From Olsenella profusa DSM 13989 (GTDB lineage: Bacteria > Actinomycetota > Coriobacteriia > Coriobacteriales > Atopobiaceae), in contig NZ_JAUSQK010000001.1 in NCBI RefSeq assembly GCF_030811115.1, positions 682,001 to 746,000 on the forward strand: a stretch of DNA of 64,000 bases, read 5' to 3'. The notes under the pieces are model-generated. The model was not told where the DNA came from, searched no databases, and was given only the letters and a program-made list of their open reading frames with translations. Below, piece by piece: positions 49,317 through 56,829 of this stretch; within the stretch, counting starts at the first letter, position 1; each line of letters starts with the position of its first letter. Both the position numbers and the translations under genes were made by a program.

Positions 49317-50405
49317 GTGAACAGCGAGCAAGAACTGACGGACATGCAAGACGCCAACAGAGCCTCCCGCGAGCGTACGGACCTCCATGCCCTGACCCAT
49401 GGCCAGCTCGTGGAGCTCCTCGCAAAACTTGGACAACCAGGCTTTCGGGCCAGGCAGATCGAGGACTGGGTGTGGAACAAGAACGCCTCGTCGCTGGATG
49501 ACATGACCAATCTTCCCAAGGGACTGAGGGCCGAGCTGGCACGCCGTGTCACCCTTGACTCCGTCACCGAGGTCGCGCGTCAGGTCTCGCAGGACGGTAG
49601 CCATAAGTACCTGCTACGCCTTGAGGATGGCACCACCGTGGAGTGCGTGGGCATGCCATCGGCGGGCAAGCTTGCCGTCTGTGCCTCCAGTCAGGCTGGC
49701 TGTGGCATGGGGTGCGCCTTCTGTGCGACGGGGACTGCCGGCCTCACCCGCTCCCTCACAGCTGGGGAGATCTACGAGCAGGTCATGCATGTACGCGACG
49801 ACTTTGGCCGCCGTGTGACGAGCGTGGTGCTCATGGGACAGGGCGAGCCCTTCACCAACTACGATGCAACGCTCGCGGCGCTCAGAAGGCTCAATTCCCC
49901 CGATGGCACAGGCATTGGCGCGCGCCACCTGACGGTTTCCACGTGCGGCATCATCCCCATGATCAGGCGCTTTGCCAACGAGCCAGAGCAGTTCACCCTC
50001 GCCGTCTCGCTTCACTCCGCCGTGCAGCGCACACGCGACCTGCTCATGCCAGGCGTCAAGAAGTACTCCCTCATGCACCTCTATGACATCATGGGCGAAT
50101 ACGTCGACAAGACGGGGCGGCGACCAACCTACGAGTATGCGCTCATCAAGGGTGTCAACGACACGGAGGATGAGATTGGCGCGCTGTGCGACTTCTGCCG
50201 CGGCAATCTCGCACACGTCAACCTCATCAGGCTCAATGACGTCAGGGGCTCGAAGTTCCGACCGTCCTCGGATGCGAAGGCGCAAGAGTTCGTGCGCCGC
50301 CTTGTGAGCGTCGGTGTCGAAGCCACCATCCGGGCCTCGCGTGGCTCTGACATAGATGCGGCCTGCGGACAGCTCAGGCAGAACGCTGGTCGCATGTTGA
50401 GGTAG
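49317..50405 (+). CDS. rlmN: RlmN, dual-specificity 23S rRNA/tRNA adenine-C2 methyltransferase
   Basis: Radical-SAM enzyme that methylates A2503 of 23S rRNA and A37 of some tRNAs. The cluster motif is CGMGCAFC, GEPFTNYD follows, and the C-terminal methyl-carrier cysteine is in GSDIDAACGQL. The 362-residue length is normal. The GTG at 49317 is the longest start but lacks a clear ribosome site; the ATG at 49344 is an alternative. A strong hairpin follows the stop. Confidence 0.94.
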   Translation: MNSEQELTDMQDANRASRERTDLHALTHGQLVELLAKLGQPGFRARQIEDWVWNKNASSLDDMTNLPKGLRAELARRVTLDSVTEVARQVSQDGSHKYLLRLEDGTTVECVGMPSAGKLAVCASSQAGCGMGCAFCATGTAGLTRSLTAGEIYEQVMHVRDDFGRRVTSVVLMGQGEPFTNYDATLAALRRLNSPDGTGIGARHLTVSTCGIIPMIRRFANEPEQFTLAVSLHSAVQRTRDLLMPGVKKYSLMHLYDIMGEYVDKTGRRPTYEYALIKGVNDTEDEIGALCDFCRGNLAHVNLIRLNDVRGSKFRPSSDAKAQEFVRRLVSVGVEATIRASRGSDIDAACGQLRQNAGRMLR

Positions 50406-50432
50406 TCGCCCATTGCGTCCAGAGAGAGGGGA

Positions 50433-50470
50433 GGGTGGCGGTGACGAACAAGTGTTCGTCACCGCCACCC
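50433..50470. terminator. Bidirectional terminator between rlmN and the convergent small membrane gene
   Basis: Perfect 17-bp inverted repeat, 50433-50449 with 50454-50470, four-base loop, placed symmetrically between converging genes. Confidence 0.8.
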
Positions 50471-50492
50471 TTAGGGTCGCATGCGCTGGCAA

Positions 50493-50735
50493 CTAGAATC
50501 CTACACTCTCCCATTCCTGCCTGAGTTCCTCGCGGTTACGGGCGAGCACCTCGTCCTCATCTGCATACGAGCGGCGTATGCCCAGTGCGTCGGACACCCT
50601 CCCATAGCCATCCACAACCGTCATGACCGCACTCCTCAGGTTCTCACGGGCATCGTCGGTAAGCAGGAGTCGATAGGCTGCCACTGCCGTCCCCACAAGC
50701 ACGCCTGTGAGGATAAGTCTCCCTTTACTCCTCAT
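50493..50735 (-). CDS. Small single-TM protein downstream of parB
   Basis: An 80-residue protein of unknown function with an N-terminal hydrophobic helix (about 6-24; GRLILTGVLVGTAVAAYRLLL) and an amphipathic, charged C-terminus. The ATG at 50735 overlaps the parB stop and has GGAGG six bases upstream, so it is translated with parAB. The longer in-frame extension into parB is not needed. Its role in segregation is unknown. Confidence 0.6.
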   Translation of the reverse strand: MRSKGRLILTGVLVGTAVAAYRLLLTDDARENLRSAVMTVVDGYGRVSDALGIRRSYADEDEVLARNREELRQEWESVGF

Positions 50736-51600
50736 CGGGATCCTCCATCCTCGCCTTAAGGAGTCTGGCAACCAGCTCCGCCAGTTGATCCTCGTCGGAG
50801 AATTCGATTTCAATCTTGTTCTTGTTGCGCACGTGCTTTACCCGAACATTCGTATCAAGCGCGAGACGAAGCTGCCGTGCAGCACGTCTGAATGAGCCGG
50901 GAGTAGGTTCACGTACGGATTTAGGCGTCTTCGTGCCAGAAAATAGTGGGGCAAGACGTTCTGTCTGTCGGACGGTCAGCCCATCGTGGAGAACCCTCTG
51001 GGCAAGTTTCTCTCTCTGCTCGTCACCTGCCACGGCAAGGATCGCACGTGCATGACCGGCAGTAAGGACTCCCTCCGCCATCATATCCTGCACGGTCTGA
51101 GGCAGGTCAAGCAGTCTCAGTGTGTTGGCTATGGCCGATCGTGACTTGGAGAGCACATGACCAAGCTGCTCTTGTGTAAATCCATTGTCCCTGATGAGCT
51201 TCTCATACCCCTGAGCCTCCTCGATGGGATTCAAATCGGTGCGCTGCAGGTTTTCGATAAGTGCGATCTGGAACACTTCACTGTCGGAGATATCGCGCAC
51301 TACGGCTGGTATTTCCTTCAATCCAGCCAACTTTGCCGCTTGATAACGGCGCTCGCCCGCAACGATCTCATAGCCCGTTCCAGACTTGCGAAGCAGAATG
51401 GGCTGAATGACACCATTCTGTTGGATGGAGTCAGAAAGCTCATGGAGCTTTTCCTCATCAAAGTTCTTGCGCGGCTGGTTCTTGTTGGGTTTGATCTTGT
51501 CCAATGCGATGGACGTGTCAGGGGCAACGGCCGCTATCTCGGCGTCCGCCCCTCCCATGAGTGACTCTAACCCCTTGCCGAGTCCCCCTTTTCTAGCCAC
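50725..51600 (-). CDS. parB: Chromosome-partitioning protein ParB
   Basis: parS-binding CTPase clamp of 291 residues. The N-terminal GLGKGLESLMGG is the ParA-interacting segment. The ParB/Srx domain carries ENLQRTDLNPIEEAQGYEKL and GERRYQAAKLAG (the GERRxR CTP motif), then an HTH (TQEQLGHVLSKSRSAIANTLRLL) and a C-terminal dimer domain. It overlaps parA by 8 bp. Two parS sites lie just upstream, within parA and rsmG. Confidence 0.97.
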   Translation of the reverse strand: MARKGGLGKGLESLMGGADAEIAAVAPDTSIALDKIKPNKNQPRKNFDEEKLHELSDSIQQNGVIQPILLRKSGTGYEIVAGERRYQAAKLAGLKEIPAVVRDISDSEVFQIALIENLQRTDLNPIEEAQGYEKLIRDNGFTQEQLGHVLSKSRSAIANTLRLLDLPQTVQDMMAEGVLTAGHARAILAVAGDEQREKLAQRVLHDGLTVRQTERLAPLFSGTKTPKSVREPTPGSFRRAARQLRLALDTNVRVKHVRNKNKIEIEFSDEDQLAELVARLLKARMEDPDEE

Positions 51601-52393
51601 GGCGCATCACTTCCTTTGCGAGCTTGGAGTATGCAACGGCACCCTTGTTGATACGTGAGTAGAGGTTGATGGGGACGCCGTGTGATGGCGTCTCTGAAAG
51701 CTTGACGCTTCGTGGAATGACGGTCTTAAACACCCTGTTCCCAAAGTAGTTTCGTACCTCCTCCACGACTTGCTTTGAGAGTGTCGTTCTGCCGTCATAC
51801 ATCGTCATCAGAACGCCAAACACATCGAGGTCCGGATTGAGGTTGCCACGGACCATCTTCATGGACTCCAGAAGCTTCGTCACACCTTCCAGCGCATAGA
51901 ACTCACACTGTATCGGAATCAGGAGTGAATCGGATGCCACAAGGGCGTCCACCGTCAAAAGGCCGAGGGATGGCGGACAGTCTATGAAGACGTAATCAAA
52001 GTCGTCTCGGATAGGATCCAGTATTCCTTTGAGGATTGTTTCACGTGAAACCTTACTTACAAGCTCGATCTCTGCGCCAGCGAGCTGGATCGTCGCAGGA
52101 ATCATATACACATAGTTTTGGCATGTCGGAATGATGAGATTCTCGATTTCATAGTCATGGAGGAGGGCATCATAGACATCCGCATCAAGTCCCTCTTTGT
52201 CTATTCCGTAACCGCTTGTCGTATTGCCCTGTGGATCAAAGTCGAGAACGAGAACCTTCTTCCTATTCTCACCCAGATATGCCGAGAGGTTCACGGCCGT
52301 CGTTGACTTACCGACACCTCCCTTTTGATTGATGATTGAAATGACATGGGCCGGACGATCTGGATAACCCCGTTTTATTTCCTTGTAGTCCAC
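51593..52393 (-). CDS. parA: Chromosome-partitioning ATPase ParA (Soj)
   Basis: Deviant-Walker ATPase of 266 residues that moves ParB-parS complexes. The Walker A KGGVGKST has the signature lysine; DFDPQGN and the Walker B FIDCPPSLG follow. It overlaps parB by 8 bp. The gene itself contains a parS site at 52037-52052. Confidence 0.97.
   Translation of the reverse strand: MDYKEIKRGYPDRPAHVISIINQKGGVGKSTTAVNLSAYLGENRKKVLVLDFDPQGNTTSGYGIDKEGLDADVYDALLHDYEIENLIIPTCQNYVYMIPATIQLAGAEIELVSKVSRETILKGILDPIRDDFDYVFIDCPPSLGLLTVDALVASDSLLIPIQCEFYALEGVTKLLESMKMVRGNLNPDLDVFGVLMTMYDGRTTLSKQVVEEVRNYFGNRVFKTVIPRSVKLSETPSHGVPINLYSRINKGAVAYSKLAKEVMRRG
52037..52052. promoter_or_regulatory. parS site inside parA
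   Basis: Contains the perfect GTTTCACGTGAAAC palindrome and matches the 16-bp consensus TGTTTCACGTGAAACA at 15 of 16 positions. Confidence 0.93.
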
Positions 52394-52501
52394 AGATGCC
52401 TCCTCGAATTAGAATGATCTACCTATGCATTCGATCAAGCTGCTCCCATCATACAGGAGATGTACCTCATGAGACGACAGGAGGAAGGTATGTGACCGTT
52501 C

Positions 52502-53224
52502 CTATAAGGGCATATGCTTTGCCATGCCAGCCTGTCGTGGAAGCCTTACCGTTGCTGCACCAGTCTTCCTATAGCTCAGAATCTCTCGATGCCCCATGTC
52601 CAGAGGTAGTTCGAAGGTTTCACGTGAAACATGATGAAAGCCACAGAGTGGGGCAACTTGCTTGGCATGACGAAGCTCTGTGTCAGGAACGTGTGCCTTC
52701 GAGCAGACGAGCAGTCCATCGCGTTTCAGAAGTGGTGAGGCATACTCGAGGAGGACTGAGATCTCTGCGACGGCCCGTGCGGTGACCACATCAAAACACA
52801 GAGGATTACTGCGCGCAAGGTCTTCAGCGCGAACAGTCTCGACGCTCACCCTATGTCTGAGTCCCAGCTCCTCTACGAATTCACGTACTGCCCTAGACTT
52901 CTTTCCAACGGAATCTATGAGAAGCCCCCGCCAGGCACCCATGACGACCAAGGGTATTCCCGGAAAGCCAGCTCCGGTTCCCACATCGACGAACTGGGCA
53001 TGGTCGTTGCTGGATATGGTCTGAGGAATACCCTTCATGAAGAGCAGGGAGTCAAGGATGTGCTTTACGATCCCCTCACTGATCGAATCGATCCGCGTGA
53101 GGTTGAGAACCCTGTTCTTCTCAATCACAAGGTTTAGGTGTCGGAGCACGAGCTCCGCTTGATCGAGTGACAACGGGACATCATATGAGACGGACATACG
53201 CAGAAGTTCCTCGAGACTATTCAT
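52502..53224 (-). CDS. rsmG: 16S rRNA (guanine527-N7)-methyltransferase RsmG (GidB)
   Basis: SAM-dependent methylase of 240 residues that modifies G527 near the decoding site; its loss gives low-level streptomycin resistance in several bacteria. The SAM motif is FVDVGTGAGFPGIPL, with HILDSLL upstream and VVTARAVAEI after it. The ATG at 53224 has GAGG upstream; a longer frame begins at a TTG. The gene carries a parS site and is separated from jag by a strong terminator, so it starts the rsmG-parA-parB unit. The 108-bp gap before parA holds no gene. Confidence 0.94.
   Translation of the reverse strand: MNSLEELLRMSVSYDVPLSLDQAELVLRHLNLVIEKNRVLNLTRIDSISEGIVKHILDSLLFMKGIPQTISSNDHAQFVDVGTGAGFPGIPLVVMGAWRGLLIDSVGKKSRAVREFVEELGLRHRVSVETVRAEDLARSNPLCFDVVTARAVAEISVLLEYASPLLKRDGLLVCSKAHVPDTELRHAKQVAPLCGFHHVSRETFELPLDMGHREILSYRKTGAATVRLPRQAGMAKHMPL
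52616..52631. promoter_or_regulatory. parS site inside rsmG
   Basis: GTTTCACGTGAAACA preceded by G, 15 of 16 matches to the consensus parS, about 580 bp from the first site. Confidence 0.93.
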
Positions 53225-53265
53225 CGTCACCTCAGACAGAAATTTATGACTCAACCATTCTTGAC

Positions 53266-53295
53266 AAAAAAGGAGGAGAGACAGCGTCTCTCCTC
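53266..53295 (-). terminator. Intrinsic terminator after jag
   Basis: Minus-strand 10-bp stem (53295-53286 with 53282-53273), three-base loop, followed by CCTTTTTTT. It ends the rpmH-rnpA-yidD-yidC-jag operon. Confidence 0.9.
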
Positions 53296-53322
53296 AGAGT
53301 ACCAGCAGTTGATCTGATTGGA

Positions 53323-53925
53323 CTAGCTGCGCATATATGTCACAATCACACGGCGCTGCGGTTCTTTGCCCTCAGAGTGCGTGGAGACGTTCCCATCGTC
53401 AACGAGAGCAAGGTGAACGATACGGCGCTCATAGGCGTTCATGGGAGCCATGCACACGTCTTGTTGCAGCTTGCAGGCGCGATTGGCGGCGGTCTTGGCC
53501 AAGGATACCAGCTTGTCCTTGCGTCTTGTCTTGTATCCTTCGATGTCGACTATGATGGGGTAGTGGAAGTGAAGGCGATTGCTCAGGTAGGAACTCACGA
53601 TCATCTGCAAGGCATCAAGCGTCCGCCCATGCCGCCCTATGAGTACGGCAAGATCTCCACCGCTGATGTCCAGGATGAGCTCGCCATCGTCTCCGTCATA
53701 CTCATCGACGGAGACGTTCTCCTCACCAAAGTAGGAGAGCAGCGACCGCAGGTAGCTCACGGCAAGGTCGGCAATGGCATCGACGTCCACGTCCGTCAGA
53801 CCCTGATCTCCTTCGTACCGTGACTTGATCTCGGCGAAGGAGTCATCGGATGAGGAAGTGACATCATCTTGGACATCCACATCATAAGACTCAGTCTCAG
53901 AATCGAACATATGTTCGTTATTCAT
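53323..53925 (-). CDS. jag: Jag/KhpB RNA-binding protein
   Basis: A 200-residue protein with an acidic N-terminus, a KH-II domain (GELILDISGGDLAVLIGRHGRTLDALQ, carrying the GRHG loop) and an R3H domain (EGYKTRRKDKLVSLAKTAA). It partners KhpA in RNA chaperoning and affects cell elongation in Gram-positives. The N-terminal Jag-N domain seen in other homologues is replaced by a short acidic stretch. It follows yidC by 12 bp. Confidence 0.92.
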   Translation of the reverse strand: MNNEHMFDSETESYDVDVQDDVTSSSDDSFAEIKSRYEGDQGLTDVDVDAIADLAVSYLRSLLSYFGEENVSVDEYDGDDGELILDISGGDLAVLIGRHGRTLDALQMIVSSYLSNRLHFHYPIIVDIEGYKTRRKDKLVSLAKTAANRACKLQQDVCMAPMNAYERRIVHLALVDDGNVSTHSEGKEPQRRVIVTYMRS

Positions 53926-53937
53926 ATGAGCCTCCGT

Positions 53938-54699
53938 TTACTTGGACTTCTTCTTTGGGCGAGGCTTATGCTCCTTGCGCACGACCTCAACTTGCGCGCC
54001 CTGCGCTTCGAGCTTGGCCTCGGTCTCTGCCTTGACCTTGTCCATCACACGCTGGGTGACGACCTTCTGCTGGATGACCTGCCACACGGCAGACGTGTCA
54101 TAGTACAACAGGACGGCTGCAGGGACGCCCCAGCCGAACCACAGCATCATGACAGCAATGACGATACCCATGAGAAGCGACTGGCTCCGCTGCTCGTTGG
54201 GGGTGTTCTTGAGGTTCATCACCATGGGGATGAGCGTCAGCACGCCGAAGGCCACATCAAAGAGGATGTACACCCAGGCGCCCACGAGTCCGACCGAACC
54301 GACCATGTCGGACACCGACACTGAGATGGAGGGCATGATCCCCAGGAAGTGGGCGTCGGTGGGAACGTTGCGGGCAACCGTGAACAGCGCGAAGAAGATC
54401 GGCATCTGCAAGATGACCGGCAGGCACCCACCAAGAGGATTGAACTTGTTCTCGGAATAGAACTTCTGCATCTCCTCGTTCATGCGCGCCGGGTCATCGG
54501 CATACTTGTCCTGAATCTCCTTCATCTTTGGCTGGAAGGCCTGCATGCGAGCGGATGACGCCGTCGAGCGCGTCATGAGCGGCGTCAGAAGCACACGGAT
54601 GATGAAGGTGAGCACGATGACGGCAAGGCCCCAGTCATTCGTGAAGCCCGCGAGGCCAGCCAGGATGCTGGTGAGCAGATTGACAAACCAATCCCACAT
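53938..54699 (-). CDS. yidC: Membrane protein insertase YidC (short Gram-positive type)
   Basis: Insertase of 253 residues with five TM helices and without the large periplasmic domain of proteobacterial YidC. TM1 starts close to the N-terminus and there is no lipobox signal. The conserved charged groove residue lies in VLTFIIRVLLTPL, followed by the cytoplasmic hairpin (FQPKMKEIQDKYADDPARMNEEM) and the TM2 region GGCLPVILQMPIFFALF. It ends in a basic tail (HKPRPKKKSK) that can bind ribosomes. Confidence 0.96.
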   Translation of the reverse strand: MWDWFVNLLTSILAGLAGFTNDWGLAVIVLTFIIRVLLTPLMTRSTASSARMQAFQPKMKEIQDKYADDPARMNEEMQKFYSENKFNPLGGCLPVILQMPIFFALFTVARNVPTDAHFLGIMPSISVSVSDMVGSVGLVGAWVYILFDVAFGVLTLIPMVMNLKNTPNEQRSQSLLMGIVIAVMMLWFGWGVPAAVLLYYDTSAVWQVIQQKVVTQRVMDKVKAETEAKLEAQGAQVEVVRKEHKPRPKKKSK

Positions 54700-54732
54700 G
54701 GTTCCTCCGGTTAGGTAGGTGACCTTTGATCA

Positions 54733-54960
54733 TTAGGGTACGGGGTCGTACCCGCCATGATGAAACGGATGGCAGCGCAAGATCCGCTTGAGGGCGAGCC
54801 AGCAGCCCATACGCACACCATGGCGCTCAAGCGCCTCGAGCGCATACTCGGAGCAGGTGGGCTCGTAGATACAATGGGATTTGAACAGGGGAGAGATCGT
54901 ATCCTGATAGAGTCTCACACCCCGTACGAGCGCCGCCTGGACGACACCATCCCTGCTCAC
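54733..54960 (-). CDS. yidD: Membrane protein insertion efficiency factor YidD
   Basis: A 75-residue YidD with its three conserved cysteines in [17 protein letters not shown] and [16 protein letters not shown]. It overlaps rnpA by 4 bp and precedes yidC, the standard order. Confidence 0.95.
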   Translation of the reverse strand: MSRDGVVQAALVRGVRLYQDTISPLFKSHCIYEPTCSEYALEALERHGVRMGCWLALKRILRCHPFHHGGYDPVP

Positions 54961-55286
54961 GAGCGAACACCAGCCTTCTCGACGAGAGACCGAAGCGCGG
55001 ACGCAACTTCCTGTGGGGTGCAGTCATGCGTGTCGCGCGTCGCAAAGAGAATGACATCCGCTCCCTTCATGGGAAGGCCACTCTGTCGAGCGGCCTCGCG
55101 GAGCACCCTCTTGCACCTGTTCCGGAACACCGCCGTGCCCAGTCTCTTTGGAGCAACAAAGGCGACCTTCCCCCAGTCGCCTTTGTCACCTGAACGCACT
55201 GTCATGCGCACGAGTCTATGGCTCATGCGCCGTCCGTTTGAGAAGACCCTCTCAAATTCACTTCTGGATTTGATGGTCCCCGTCAT
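54957..55286 (-). CDS. rnpA: Ribonuclease P protein component
   Basis: Protein subunit of RNase P, 109 residues, with the signature [13 protein letters not shown] and the N-terminal R-SEFERVF. It lies 4 bp after rpmH. Confidence 0.95.
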   Translation of the reverse strand: MTGTIKSRSEFERVFSNGRRMSHRLVRMTVRSGDKGDWGKVAFVAPKRLGTAVFRNRCKRVLREAARQSGLPMKGADVILFATRDTHDCTPQEVASALRSLVEKAGVRS

Positions 55287-55290
55287 GAGA

Positions 55291-55425
55291 CTAGACGGTC
55301 AGCTGCTTGCGGCCCTTGGCGCGACGACGCGAGAGGACGGCGCGGCCGGCCTTGGATGCCATGCGGGCACGGAAGCCATGGGTCTTGGCACGCTTCCTCT
55401 TGTTGGGCTGATAGGTACGCTTCAT
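55291..55425 (-). CDS. rpmH: 50S ribosomal protein L34
   Basis: A 44-residue, very basic L34. The N-terminus [19 protein letters not shown] and the tail [11 protein letters not shown] are canonical. The ATG at 55425 has AGGAGGGG upstream. First gene of the operon leading away from the origin. Confidence 0.97.
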   Translation of the reverse strand: MKRTYQPNKRKRAKTHGFRARMASKAGRAVLSRRRAKGRKQLTV

Positions 55426-55478
55426 GTGTAACCCCTCCTGGGACGGTGTCATCAAAAATGGTGTCAACAAGCCACAAG

Positions 55479-55508
55479 ATTGTAGAGGCGCCCCGTGGGA
55501 TGTGTCAA
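55479..55508 (-). promoter_or_regulatory. Promoter of the rpmH operon
   Basis: On the minus strand TTGACA (55508-55503), 18-bp spacer, TACAAT (55484-55479), giving a leader of about 50 nt. Confidence 0.75.
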
Positions 55509-55531
55509 CTAAAGGACAGCTAGGTCACACA

Positions 55532-55761
55532 ATTCATCCGTGACCGTCGGCCATCGAGCACAAGGGGCGTGCCATCCTCATTCACCATCCCACCGATGGC
55601 ATGAATGAATACGGGGATGGCTGCGCCCGGACGACCCGGGTAATGGTAGAATCATTCATCCCATTCCTCGAATCGGCATGGAGTTATGAACGATGTTTCA
55701 CCAGTGTTGAAAACATTCATCCATATCTATTCGTGAACGAATGTTTTCATCAATGATGAAA
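55532..55761. promoter_or_regulatory. Repeat-rich region between rpmH and the GHKL gene (possible origin arm or operator cluster)
   Basis: ATTCATCC occurs three times (55532-55539, 55654-55661, 55715-55722). TGAAAACATTC (55708-55718) pairs with GAATGTTTTCA (55739-55749). TTTCATCA-A-TGATGAAA is a perfect palindrome at 55745-55761. GTTTTCATCA (55743-55752) and inverted GTTTTCAACA (55705-55714) also occur upstream of dnaA. No gene is visible in 55426-55784. Confidence 0.55.
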
Positions 55762-55784
55762 GAGTGGCGAGGGGATGCTTCGGC

Positions 55785-56693
55785 GTGACAAGAGACTTCT
55801 ATCCATTCGTAGAGGAGCATCCGGCCTCTCCCGCCACCCCCGACCCTCCCTCGCTTCATGTTGACTACCCAGCTCGTGTGGCTGTGTATGATGATGCCGC
55901 GACCGCGCCACGCGTGGTGATCATCGGGCCAAAGGGCGTTCGCGACTATCTCGAGGAGATAACGGCAACCGTCTCGCGCCTTGCCAAGGAACAGGGGGGC
56001 AGCATCCCCTTCATGGTCATCCGCGAGGTCGTCGAGAACTTCATTCACTCATACTTCCAACAGCCGACCATCAGCATCCTCGAGGATGGCAACACCATTC
56101 GCTTCAGCGACCAGGGACCAGGGATCCAAGAGAAGGAGCGGGCGCTCGAATATGGGACGACCTCCGCCACAGAGGAGATGAGGCAGTACATCCGCGGCGT
56201 GGGGTCGGGCCTGCCCTATGTCCATCAGTACATGCAGGACAAGGGCGGCTCGCTCACGATCGAGGACAACATAGCCGGCGGAGCAGTGGTGACAATCTGC
56301 GCGAAGGCCCCAACCGTATCAGGAGGTGGGAGGGCGCAGGCCCTTGGCCAGCCGCCCATCCGGACCGCACAGCAGGCTGCGACCACGGGACAGCAGGTCG
56401 CCTGGCAGCCACGGGCACAGGATGCGGCGACTGCCCGGCAGGCACAGCCACGACCCCTCTTCCCGGCTCCCGCACCGATCGAGCTGAGCGCCCGCGGCCG
56501 CACGATCCTCAGCTGGCTGACCACGCATGAGAGCGTTGGTCCCACGGACCTCGCGAGAACCTATGCGGGATCACAGCCAACCTGGTCGCGGGAGCTCCAG
56601 CGCCTGGAGGAGATGGGGCTCGTCGCCAAGCGCGCGGGCCAGCAGAAGCGCTTCCTCACCGCCTCGGGACGGGCCATCCTCAACCTCCCCTAG
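55785..56693 (+). CDS. GHKL ATPase-domain protein with C-terminal winged HTH, upstream of dnaA
   Basis: A 302-residue protein. The central region is a histidine-kinase-like ATP-binding fold: N-box REVVENFIHS, G1 SDQGPGI, G2 GVGSGLPYVHQYM. There is no HisKA domain or phosphoacceptor histidine, which recalls anti-sigma or regulatory ATPases. A Gln/Ala/Pro-rich linker leads to a winged-helix domain (about 235-302; VGPTDLARTYAGSQPTWSRELQRLEEMGLV). The GTG at 55785 has GAGGGGA upstream; an in-frame GTG at 55764 nearly abuts the operator-like palindrome. Its position beside dnaA and the shared promoter repeats suggest it regulates itself and dnaA; this is inference. Confidence 0.75.
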   Translation: MTRDFYPFVEEHPASPATPDPPSLHVDYPARVAVYDDAATAPRVVIIGPKGVRDYLEEITATVSRLAKEQGGSIPFMVIREVVENFIHSYFQQPTISILEDGNTIRFSDQGPGIQEKERALEYGTTSATEEMRQYIRGVGSGLPYVHQYMQDKGGSLTIEDNIAGGAVVTICAKAPTVSGGGRAQALGQPPIRTAQQAATTGQQVAWQPRAQDAATARQAQPRPLFPAPAPIELSARGRTILSWLTTHESVGPTDLARTYAGSQPTWSRELQRLEEMGLVAKRAGQQKRFLTASGRAILNLP

Positions 56694-56748
56694 GCCGCCA
56701 CACGACAAGCCAAGGGCACAAACTCAGGACGCCGCAACCCTCGATCGA

Positions 56749-56783
56749 GTTTTCATCATATACTGGTGCCCCAGTTTTCAACA
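56749..56783 (+). promoter_or_regulatory. Paired GTTTTCAWCA motifs over the dnaA promoter
   Basis: GTTTTCATCA (56749-56758) touches a TATACT -10 candidate (56759-56764), and GTTTTCAACA (56774-56783) lies just downstream, 25 bp apart. Both words recur upstream of the GHKL-HTH gene. A bound protein would block dnaA transcription. Confidence 0.5.
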
Positions 56784-56829
56784 TGTGTGAGACGGGCGTC
56801 ACGCAACGGGGCGGGCAGATAGGGAGTAC

